Source: SB11 sp035906255
Lineage (GTDB): Bacteria; Bacteroidota; Bacteroidia; UBA8524
Direction of reading: 5' to 3'
Assembly: GCA_035906255.1 (NCBI GenBank)
Contig: JAMIFM010000029.1
Span: 62,001 to 126,000, forward strand
Length of the DNA: 64,000 bases
The translations under genes were made by a program, and so were the position numbers. Shown here piece by piece: positions 1 through 6,395 of the stretch; positions within the stretch are counted from its first letter, which is position 1, and each line of letters begins with the position of its first letter. Under the pieces are notes generated by a model. That model was given only the letters and a program-made list of their open reading frames with translations, was not told the DNA's origin and made no database searches.

Positions 1-22
1 GAATAACTGGCGGATTAGTTTA

Positions 23-694
23 ATGAACTTTTTAGCCAACTCTGCCGAAAACCAAGCTCCCCTGTGGAGCAAAACGGTAAAGGAAATGGAAGAAATTAGG
101 GAACGTGCTTTTGAGCTTGCCAAAGAAATAGACGCTTACATGGTGCAGCCCCAACAAACCGACCGCGAACTATTGAACCTGTACCGTAAAGTATCCCCGA
201 CTGTTTTTGCCACCCGTTATATCCTAACTATACCGCATTCTACTTTTGAAAGCCTTAAAATCTATATGGGTGCTATTGCAAAAGCGGAGAAAACCGTATT
301 TGAGGCAAAAGGGTATTCAATGGATACAGATTTTGAGGTGGTGAAAGAACAACTGGTGCAAGAGCAGAACCGCATTGAAGAACTTTACGCCCAACTGAAA
401 AGCCCCGAAAATTATTCCCGCATCACCGAGGATATTATCCGCAAAAAGCAAAAACTAAAAGTAAGCGGTCGTTTACCGCAAACAGCGGCAATGGACTTTG
501 CAGGATTAAACCACCTGTTAGCCTATCAGTTTAATCCTACCGACAATGGAAGTTGCATTATCCCGTTGCCCGGTGCTGCACCCAAACCCAAACCCCAAAA
601 CACCGAAGCTGATGACAGGGAACGTCGCAAACGCCTTGCGCTTGCAAAAGCAAAAGCCCTTGAACTTAAAATCAAATTATTAAACGTAGCTTAA
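23..694 (+). CDS. Hypothetical protein of an accessory region
   Basis: 223 aa, not recognised. The sequence is hydrophilic and mostly helical, with Lys/Glu-rich heptad-like stretches at about residues 90-150, a Pro/Lys-rich linker near 185-195 and a basic tail of about 30 residues rich in Arg, Lys and Ala. There is no signal peptide or membrane segment. The stop is two bases before the next start, so it probably forms an operon with the Lys-rich protein and the ATPase downstream. The basic tail and the neighbours suggest a nucleic-acid-associated role, but that is inference. The gene may have relatives on mobile elements; a profile search would be needed to say. Confidence 0.7.
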   Translation: MNFLANSAENQAPLWSKTVKEMEEIRERAFELAKEIDAYMVQPQQTDRELLNLYRKVSPTVFATRYILTIPHSTFESLKIYMGAIAKAEKTVFEAKGYSMDTDFEVVKEQLVQEQNRIEELYAQLKSPENYSRITEDIIRKKQKLKVSGRLPQTAAMDFAGLNHLLAYQFNPTDNGSCIIPLPGAAPKPKPQNTEADDRERRKRLALAKAKALELKIKLLNVA

Positions 695-695
695 T

Positions 696-1412
696 ATGAT
701 AGCCATTACCCCCAAAAACCTAACTACCGCCCCTATTAATTGGGCGTTATTACCCAAAGACCTGCAATCAGAAAAAGAGAACCTTGAACTCTACGAAGAA
801 TTTTACGACGAAGACACGTCTATCAAACAGAACGTGGATAAACTGATAGATGTAATCAAGAAAACCCACAAAGAGGCAGGAAACAAGCCCGCCCCAAAAA
901 AAGCAAGGGGAGTGAAAAAGCTACCTAAAGTTAAAGCCCCTGCTAAAACCAAACTGCCACGAAAAAAAAAGAGGACGGTAAAAAGGACTGCCGCCCCAAA
1001 GAAGAAAAAGGCAGCGGCCAAAAAGACGAAACGCAAAGCCATTGTAAAAACTAAAATCAAAGTGGTTAAAGAAAAAGCCCTTGTGAACGTTAAGAAATAC
1101 AGCCTTGAATTACAACTGATAAAGTCTTTTATCGCCATGAAAGGCAAAGACCGCAAAGTAACCGCCATCCGTAACTTTTTAAAAAGGATAGAATCGGCTA
1201 AAAGCAATACCAACGTATCTTCTCAAAAATCCCTGCTTACCGTTATTGCCCAACGCATGAAAACAGCATTGGCAGGATTATCGGATAATGTGGAATTTGT
1301 GCGCAATATCAACATTGCTGAAGATTTGTTAAAGAAATGCAAGGAGGCTGTGAAAAATGCCAAGCCAAGATTACAAGTGCAATACTTATCGGGTTTGAAG
1401 CCAAAAAAGTAG
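696..1412 (+). CDS. Lys/Ala/Pro-rich basic protein, histone H1-like composition
   Basis: 238 aa. Residues about 60-130 are a low-complexity tract of Lys, Ala, Pro and Arg (repeats such as PKK, KAAAKK, TKRK) like the tails of histone H1 or bacterial Hc1/AlgP-type proteins. The C-terminal 100 residues look like an ordinary helical domain. A DNA-binding or nucleoid-compacting role is plausible from composition only. The gene starts two bases after the previous stop. Its 3' end overlaps the longest reading of the next gene by 76 bases in another frame. Confidence 0.7.
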   Translation: MIAITPKNLTTAPINWALLPKDLQSEKENLELYEEFYDEDTSIKQNVDKLIDVIKKTHKEAGNKPAPKKARGVKKLPKVKAPAKTKLPRKKKRTVKRTAAPKKKKAAAKKTKRKAIVKTKIKVVKEKALVNVKKYSLELQLIKSFIAMKGKDRKVTAIRNFLKRIESAKSNTNVSSQKSLLTVIAQRMKTALAGLSDNVEFVRNINIAEDLLKKCKEAVKNAKPRLQVQYLSGLKPKK

Positions 1413-2092
1413 GTAGGGCGGACAGTCCGCGGACACGTCCGACGGGTAGTCCGTCCGTAAGAAAATTAGCTATATCGGGGTTTACTCCCATAAATGAAAT
1501 ACAGCCTGCAAAGGGCACTTTTAGCTTAAAAGGCGACCTGGGCAGGTTCTTAGGGAACTTGGAACGCTATAAGCTGGCCATCACCCTTGAGGGCGACCAA
1601 GGTTCAGGTAAAACCCAATTTGCGTTTCAGTTGGCCGACGGGTTTGCGGATTTGGGAATGAAAATCGGGTTTTACTCCTTAGAAATCGGAGCAAACTCCA
1701 ATATCGTAATGACCAATCGCGATAAATACCTAAAACCTGCCAACCGTGAACGTTTGTTTGTGAGTGAGGAAAACTCACTAAAAGACGTTCGGGAAAAGGC
1801 AAAGGTTTTTGATGTGATTATTATCGACAGTTGGACAAAGCTGGACGTGGATAGTTCAGAGTTTGATAAGCTGAGAAAGGATTTTCCGAACTGCATTTTT
1901 ATTGTGATTTTTCAACGTACCTCACAAGGGAAAATACGCGGGGGAACTAAACCGTTGTACGATGCCGGAATAAATATCATGATTCACAAAGTGGACAATA
2001 CTTTTACGAACAACTACGCCGATTGTACTAAAAACAGGTATGGGCAAACGGGTTTGCAGTATAATGTCAGCCAAAAACGGCTGGTAGGATAG
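1337..2092 (+). CDS. RecA/RadA-like P-loop ATPase
   Basis: 251 aa from the only in-frame ATG. Walker A GDQGSGKT is at residues 86-93, a DnaB/RadA-like 'YSLE' strand at about 113-116, and Walker B VIIIDS ends at about 165 with Asp164. A late 'KNRYG' motif resembles the C-terminal part of DnaB/RadA/KaiC-type ATPases, so an ATP-driven role on DNA (recombination, replication or repair) is likely. Family membership is by motif only. The start is uncertain: residues 1-25 overlap the previous gene, and residues about 27-41 are encoded by a GC-rich block (1416-1457) of GTCCG palindromes. There is no ATG, GTG or TTG in frame between that block and the Walker motif, so the block is translated or an unusual start is used. 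Confidence 0.72.
   Translation: MQGGCEKCQAKITSAILIGFEAKKVGRADSPRTRPTGSPSVRKLAISGFTPINEIQPAKGTFSLKGDLGRFLGNLERYKLAITLEGDQGSGKTQFAFQLADGFADLGMKIGFYSLEIGANSNIVMTNRDKYLKPANRERLFVSEENSLKDVREKAKVFDVIIIDSWTKLDVDSSEFDKLRKDFPNCIFIVIFQRTSQGKIRGGTKPLYDAGINIMIHKVDNTFTNNYADCTKNRYGQTGLQYNVSQKRLVG
1416..1457. repeat. GC-rich block of GTCCG/CGGAC palindromes with 12-base period
   Basis: GTCCG occurs at 1425, 1437 and 1449, exactly 12 bases apart. Interleaved CGGAC copies make overlapping inverted repeats: GCGGAC/GTCCGC at 1418-1430, the perfect palindrome GTCCGCGGAC at 1425-1434, and CGGAC/GTCCG at 1430-1441. The block is far more GC-rich than its surroundings and sits just past the stop codon of the Lys-rich gene, inside the N-terminal reading of the ATPase. 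It resembles a REP-type insertion. Confidence 0.7.
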
Positions 2093-2140
2093 AATTAAGT
2101 ATATTTGCTTTCCTTGTTTAAGGAAAATTGCAATCGACAG

Positions 2141-2160
2141 GCCGCAGGGATGCGGCTTTT
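2141..2160 (+). terminator. Rho-independent terminator of the ATPase operon
   Basis: Stem GCCGCA / TGCGGC with a GGGA loop (2141-2156) followed by TTTT and, after GC, TTTTTT. It lies between the + strand stop at 2092 and the convergent stop at 2167. The T tract is on the + strand side, so it serves the + operon. Confidence 0.8.
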
Positions 2161-2166
2161 GCTTTT

Positions 2167-2784
2167 TTATAAATTTTTTAACTTTTCTTTGAGTTCTATT
2201 GCTCTTTTCACAAGTGTCCTAATTCTTCCGATTGTTTTTTCCGGTTCCCCTTGTTTGTCATAAAAACGGTCTAAGGCATTACAGGCAGGGTTGCCTTTAT
2301 TGCCAAAGTAATGAACAAACGTACTTTTATACAATTCATTTAAAGATTTGGCATATACAGGCTCAAAAAACTCTATGGTTTTAGAAGTGTTTGCCACCAA
2401 CTTGCAAGCACAGTCGTATAACCTGAAGTCGTCTTTTTTCCAGTGCTTTTTATGAAAGAAGTATAAGTCCTCCAAAAGTTCTGCTTCAAATTCGTGAGAA
2501 ACAATTCCACCTTTATAGAGGCGCTTTATTGAAAAATACAATTTGTCATTTTTATTATAACGCTTGCTGTAAGAAGAAATTTCTGTATCTGACTTGATTT
2601 GTTCTAACAATTCGGCACTGCTTAACGCCTCTACCTTATAATTCCCCGCAGGTGGTGCAGCATAAAAATCATTATCCAACGCACAGGTGATTGAAAAATC
2701 AATACCATCACGGATTTCCAAACGTTCCCCTGTTGTTTTATCGTAAAAATGGCCGTTTTTGTACGTTAATATTTTTGTTATCAT
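2167..2784 (-). CDS. Hypothetical soluble protein
   Basis: 205 aa from the ATG at 2784; a longer reading to 2823 exists. I prefer 2784 because a consensus -7 box TATATTTG lies on the - strand at 2803-2796, inside the longer reading, which leaves only a very short leader. No domain is recognised. The protein is hydrophilic, with no signal or membrane segment, and has a helical Lys/Glu-rich C-terminus. It converges on the ATPase operon and has no other neighbour on its strand, so its function is unknown. Confidence 0.65.
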   Translation of the reverse strand: MITKILTYKNGHFYDKTTGERLEIRDGIDFSITCALDNDFYAAPPAGNYKVEALSSAELLEQIKSDTEISSYSKRYNKNDKLYFSIKRLYKGGIVSHEFEAELLEDLYFFHKKHWKKDDFRLYDCACKLVANTSKTIEFFEPVYAKSLNELYKSTFVHYFGNKGNPACNALDRFYDKQGEPEKTIGRIRTLVKRAIELKEKLKNL

Positions 2785-2795
2785 CTCGATTTCCG

Positions 2796-2803
2796 CAAAT
2801 ATA
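2796..2803 (-). promoter_or_regulatory. Bacteroidota -7 box TATATTTG
   Basis: The - strand sequence matches TAnnTTTG exactly and is 12 bases upstream of the ATG at 2784, so the transcript would have only a few untranslated bases. Confidence 0.55.
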
Positions 2804-3023
2804 GATGAATTACCCCGCAGCATAGCTGTGAGAAATTCTTTAGATTAAAACAGGTTGATGAATAAAAATGCTATTAATGTATAGAAAGAAAAGCACTAAA
2901 CAGGGTGTTATCACCCTTGTTCTGAAAGCCCACCCCCGTTACCTTTGGTTTCCTTTTGATTTTTAGTTGTGCACCTATGTATATACTATCAAATTGCACT
3001 TGTTGATGTGTCATCACAAGATT

Positions 3024-3050
3024 AAAACCGCTCCAATGGGCGGTTTTTTT
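3024..3050 (+). terminator. Intergenic rho-independent terminator
   Basis: Stem AAAACCGC / GCGGTTTT (3024-3031, 3040-3047) followed by a T run to 3050. No gene ends upstream on this strand within 900 bases, so it would terminate a short unrecognised transcript or stop read-through. Confidence 0.7.
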
Positions 3051-3196
3051 GTTTTATTACCCTTGTTCCCTTGTATTTTGGGTGTTTTCACCCTTGATAA
3101 CTCAGCCTTCGCCTTCTATTTTTGTCCCGTGTGTATTATTTTAAAACATTGATTTGATAAATTATCTATCCCAAGATATATAATCAAATTTCCACG

Positions 3197-3222
3197 AAGG
3201 CAGCAGGGATGCAGCCTTTTTT
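3197..3222 (+). terminator. Second intergenic terminator-like hairpin
   Basis: Stem AAGGCAGCA / TGCAGCCTT with one A-A mismatch and a GGGA loop, then a T run. The apex GCAGGGATGC is the same as in the terminator at 2141-2156, so the two are probably related. Confidence 0.65.
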
Positions 3223-3425
3223 AGTATCGTCTATTCTTTAGCACTCAAAAAATGGGTGTTTTCACTGTATTAATTTCTTTAGTATAAAAATACATTTGCA
3301 ATACTGCATTTTAATGGCTGTTTGTCTCTTTACCATAAAACGTTCTTTATACAGGCATAGTAGCAGTATGTTTCTAAAAACAACGTGTTGTTGAACCAGT
3401 GTTGGTGTTGTAATTGGTAGTTTAC

Positions 3426-3433
3426 TACCTTTG
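3426..3433 (+). promoter_or_regulatory. Promoter -7 box TACCTTTG for the candidate ncRNA
   Basis: Exact match to TAnnTTTG, with TTGG at 3402-3405 as a possible -33 element. It predicts a start near 3440 with no ORF directly downstream; the next features are the nested helices at 3497-3638 and a terminator hairpin at 3642-3659. Confidence 0.55.
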
Positions 3434-3439
3434 TGTAAA

Positions 3440-3660
3440 TGATAAACTCTTTAGAAACATCAAAACTTAGTCAATAAGGATAACATATAACGTGTCCTGA
3501 TGATAGTCCCTGTTAGGAAATCGGCGAAAATTTAATAACACGGCGGACTGGCATCCGAGGACATACCCTCAAAAAAGGGTATGTTGCTCAATGCTATTGC
3601 CGTGTTGGGTTCTTCGCCGAACCTCCTAACGCAATCAGCAAAGGGTGCATACCCTTTTTG
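3440..3660 (+). ncRNA. Candidate structured non-coding RNA (about 220 nt), unknown family
   Basis: Nested complementary segments form a long rod. CTGAT 3497-3501 pairs with ATCAG 3634-3638. GTTAGGA 3512-3518 pairs with TCCTAAC 3624-3630. TCGGCGAA 3521-3528 pairs with TTCGCCGA 3613-3620. AACACGGC 3537-3544 pairs with GCCGTGTT 3599-3606. GCAT 3551-3554 pairs with ATGC 3591-3594. ACATACCCT 3561-3569 pairs with AGGGTATGT 3576-3584, closing a CAAAAA loop. A hairpin AAAGGGT/ACCCTTT with T5 at 3640-3659 resembles a terminator. The terminator's 3' arm is also complementary, with one bulge, to 3568-3583 in the apical hairpin, so two exclusive folds are possible. It has no ORF. The rod shape recalls 6S RNA but I cannot assign it. 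An untranscribed DNA hairpin site is the alternative. Confidence 0.55.
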
Positions 3661-3922
3661 AGTTTTTAAAAGTTTACCCAATAAAAAGTATCATTTTGCA
3701 GTTTTTCGTAAAATTAATAATAGCTGTTGCGATTTTTACCAATTGCAGGAAAATACTATGAGATATTTTCGAAAACCATTTATACCTAAACAAAAAGAGC
3801 AACGATTATATAGCTATAACAATGATATTATAACTGTATAAATTATTCAATCTAATCATATAGCATTGTGCTAAAGAAATTGCATGAAAAAGTTAAACCC
3901 AATTATTATATGTATTTCTATT

Positions 3923-4765
3923 ATGAAAAAAGTAACTAAACACAATTCATCTATGAAAACCTTTGCAGGTAAAATCATCCTTGCTTCGGCATTCCTTCTA
4001 TCTGTAATTTCAATCAAAGCACAACGTTGCGGGGTCAATGGCATAACCTTTACCCAACAAGCAGGGTTTGGTAACAATAGCCAAATTATTATCGGCGGTT
4101 ATGGCCAAAATGACGGTGCAATCAATTTTAACTGCTACAGCGACAGTTCTGTTTATGGCCGTTCACGTATCTTCAACCGCCCTGTGGGTATGCTACCGCC
4201 TGCGGGTAGCCCCGTCCCCACATGGAGTTCACGGGTATTTCAGGACTTGCCTGCGGGCATCCTACGTATTCAAACCAGTGGGGTGAACAACGCTTGTTAT
4301 GACTCTGTGAACTGGAACCGTGGGCTTACGATGCACACAAGTGGCAATGTAGGCATCGGTGCGAACCCCGTTTCGGGTTTTATGCTGGCGGTAAACGGCG
4401 GTATCGCCTGTAAAAACGATGTGTTTATCACCCTGACAGGCATCACATGGCCTGACTATGTTTTTACACCTTCATACCGCTTAAAACCGCTTGCCCAATT
4501 AGAGCAAGAAATTGACAGCTTGGGACATTTACCTGAAATGCCATCGGCGCAAACTGTGGAAGCCGAGGGAATGTCAGTAACAGACATTACAACTACCGTA
4601 GTTAAAAAGGTAGAAGAATTGACGCTCTACACCATCGACCAGCAGAAACAACTCGATGCGTTGGCGAAGGACAATGCCGACCTGAAAAAACAAACCGAGA
4701 AGTTGCTAAAGCGTAACGAAGAACTAAACGCTTTGGTTGAACGTCTTTTAAAAGAAAAAGAATAA
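3923..4765 (+). CDS. Secreted tail-fibre-like protein with C-terminal coiled coil (cassette A)
   Basis: 280 aa from the ATG at 3923; ATGs at 3884 and 3953 are also possible, and the last would start closest to the signal peptide ending at IKAQ. The middle has 'GNVGIG' and 'LAVNGGIA' motifs typical of Bacteroidota proteins related to phage tail-fibre or S74-chaperone regions. Then come WPDYVF, 'GHLPEMPS' and 'VEELTLYTIDQ', and the last 50 residues form a heptad coiled coil. No S74 catalytic dyad is assigned. It starts a tight + strand cluster (gaps 22, 2 and 16 bases) with two lipoproteins and a T9SS cargo. The same C-terminal motifs recur in the gene at 32981-34117. A surface role is inferred. 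Confidence 0.75.
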   Translation: MKKVTKHNSSMKTFAGKIILASAFLLSVISIKAQRCGVNGITFTQQAGFGNNSQIIIGGYGQNDGAINFNCYSDSSVYGRSRIFNRPVGMLPPAGSPVPTWSSRVFQDLPAGILRIQTSGVNNACYDSVNWNRGLTMHTSGNVGIGANPVSGFMLAVNGGIACKNDVFITLTGITWPDYVFTPSYRLKPLAQLEQEIDSLGHLPEMPSAQTVEAEGMSVTDITTTVVKKVEELTLYTIDQQKQLDALAKDNADLKKQTEKLLKRNEELNALVERLLKEKE

Positions 4766-4787
4766 CTTTGAATAAATAACTTAATCA

Positions 4788-5582
4788 ATGCGTTTCCTTC
4801 TTTTTGTTTTGATTGTATTTTGGTTTATTTTAGGTTTAAGTAGTTGTAAAAAAGATTCTCCAGAAACAATACAGCCTGAACCTACCCCGAAACCGTATTA
4901 TAATTGCAGGGTTTTGATAAATGACATCCGCGATGAGTTTGGAAATTTCGTAAAATTTGATACCCATATAAAAATGTTGGTAACAGACTCTATCGGAGAT
5001 ACTGTTTATACGGATTATTACTCAGCAAGTAAGACAGATATAACTTTTCCGTTAACCATTGGCACATACACTATTGCAATATTTGATACAACTGAAAACT
5101 GGGCACCGTATTACATAAATCATAAGGTCTATCCACCAAGAGGTGGAGAGCCAAATATGTATACGATAGGGATGACAAAGCAACCAAAGTATAAGTTAAA
5201 AGTGGTTTCAACAATAGATACAACGGCAATAATCAATAGGTTTACAAAAGAAAGGTATATTATTCTAAATTTAGTATCTACGGATACTGTGAATAAATCC
5301 TATTTTATTGCACATATATTTAAGAAACCGCAAAGTTATCCCATAAATGACCCTTCAATTTTAACAGGCTTTTATAGTTATATTGAAAATGGCAAGGGTC
5401 ATGTTTCGTTGAGTCTTTTAGATGCAAGCCATGAATTTATTGCCAAAGGTGATACATTTTACGTGGTTTTAGTTGAAGCTGCGAATAGTTGGTATTTCTG
5501 TTCAAAGACAGAAGGCTTTGGCAATAGGGTTTACTATAACGCTACTGGTAAATCAGTACAAAACTTTCAATTCGTAAATTAG
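4788..5582 (+). CDS. Hypothetical lipoprotein (cassette A)
   Basis: 264 aa. A hydrophobic N-terminus ends in 'LGLSSC', a good lipobox, followed by KKDS and a Pro-rich linker, so it is probably a lipoprotein at the cell surface or periplasm. The rest is beta-rich with many Tyr and Thr residues and no recognised domain. It sits 22 bases after the tail-fibre-like gene and two bases before the next lipoprotein. The second cassette at 29.6-34.1 kb has no counterpart, so this gene is either specific to this copy or lost from the other. Confidence 0.7.
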   Translation: MRFLLFVLIVFWFILGLSSCKKDSPETIQPEPTPKPYYNCRVLINDIRDEFGNFVKFDTHIKMLVTDSIGDTVYTDYYSASKTDITFPLTIGTYTIAIFDTTENWAPYYINHKVYPPRGGEPNMYTIGMTKQPKYKLKVVSTIDTTAIINRFTKERYIILNLVSTDTVNKSYFIAHIFKKPQSYPINDPSILTGFYSYIENGKGHVSLSLLDASHEFIAKGDTFYVVLVEAANSWYFCSKTEGFGNRVYYNATGKSVQNFQFVN

Positions 5583-5584
5583 CC

Positions 5585-6379
5585 ATGAAAAGTTTAAAAT
5601 TCTTATTTGTAGTAGTCTTAATAGGTTATTTAATTTTTTTCAATACAAGTTGCAAAAAAGAAAAATGCCAAGACCCGACAAACCCTGAATGTGAGAACTA
5701 CGACCCCTGCTACGGCGAAAAGCCCGTAATGGCAGAAATCGTTCTCTCGCAGCGGGCAGAACCCAGTTCAAGTGGAGTATTAGGAAAATTATACCTCAAT
5801 GAAGGAGGAGATGTATTTCCTCGAATGCAAATCCGTTTCCATTGCCCGCTGGAAGGCGCAAAATATACATGGACATTGGGTGCGGAAACCATTACAGAGC
5901 AAACCTTTGAGCGGAATTTTTTTACTGTTCCATACGGCGTTTATACAGTGAAACTCATTGTAGAGAAATCCCCCAACACCAATTGTTATCCGAGTGATGA
6001 CGGCTTCGATACGGTGATAAAAACCTTCGAAATAGTTCCTGTATGTGAATTAGAAACTATAGGGATTTTTAAGGGTAAATGGGACGGCGTCCCACAATTG
6101 GATAGTTCAGTTATTACATTTCGCTCATATAGAGATGCTTCATACTCAGATAGCTGTTCATTTGGACTTCCTGTATTTACAAACCTTCAGAACAAGGGGG
6201 ACACATTGTATGGTGCTTATACCTACATATCGAATAAAGAGGTTGTTAATTACCACCCAGGCCATTTGGGGATAGGTAATCTAAATCTGAATGTAAATCC
6301 TCTAACAAAAGTTGTGGTACTTGATTACTACATTGGAACAACGCACTTTTTATTTAAGGGCAGGAAAATAGCTAATTAA
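5585..6379 (+). CDS. PKD-like lipoprotein (cassette A)
   Basis: 264 aa. The lipobox is near residue 23 ('FFNTSC'), followed by KKEK. A region at about 90-140 with 'YTWTLG' and 'YTVKLIVEKSPN..CYP' resembles a PKD or Ig-like fold. The spacing of YxW...G, the V-x-K-x-P-x-x-x-C-x-P motif and the later 'IGIFKGKWDG' is shared with the lipoprotein at 32158-32973 ('YSWKTG', 'TVRKPPSECFP', 'IKGTYEGFF'), so the two are probably paralogues. It is two bases after the previous lipoprotein gene and 16 before the T9SS cargo. Function unknown; surface anchoring of the partner protein is a reasonable guess. Confidence 0.72.
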   Translation: MKSLKFLFVVVLIGYLIFFNTSCKKEKCQDPTNPECENYDPCYGEKPVMAEIVLSQRAEPSSSGVLGKLYLNEGGDVFPRMQIRFHCPLEGAKYTWTLGAETITEQTFERNFFTVPYGVYTVKLIVEKSPNTNCYPSDDGFDTVIKTFEIVPVCELETIGIFKGKWDGVPQLDSSVITFRSYRDASYSDSCSFGLPVFTNLQNKGDTLYGAYTYISNKEVVNYHPGHLGIGNLNLNVNPLTKVVVLDYYIGTTHFLFKGRKIAN

Positions 6380-6395
6380 CAGAACCAATTACCTT

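Larger units (their letters stand above)
2892..3265. repeat. Three copies of a GGGTGTT-TCACCC hairpin motif
   Basis: GGGTGTTATCACCC occurs at 2903-2916, GGGTGTTTTCACCC at 3080-3093 and a shortened GGGTGTTTTCAC at 3254-3265. The first two are followed by TTGTT or TTGAT, and the first and third are preceded by AGCACT plus an A-rich spacer. The copies are about 175 bases apart. They could be protein-binding sites such as iterons or operators, or remnants of repeated hairpins. Confidence 0.6.

Noticed and set aside
803..1213. 136-aa - strand reading
   Set aside because: It is the antisense of the Lys-rich gene; its Phe/Leu richness reflects the A-rich coding strand.
2967..3152. 61-aa reading on the + strand
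   Set aside because: It runs through a terminator and two of the hairpin motifs, with no codon-usage support.
3512..3630. Integron attC site
   Set aside because: The outer arms are GTTAGGA then TCCTAAC, the reverse of the RYYYAAC...GTTRRRY order of attC, and there is no integrase.
3440..3660. Retron msr-msd
   Set aside because: No reverse transcriptase gene is in the window; helices are a rod rather than msr stem-loops with conserved a1/a2.
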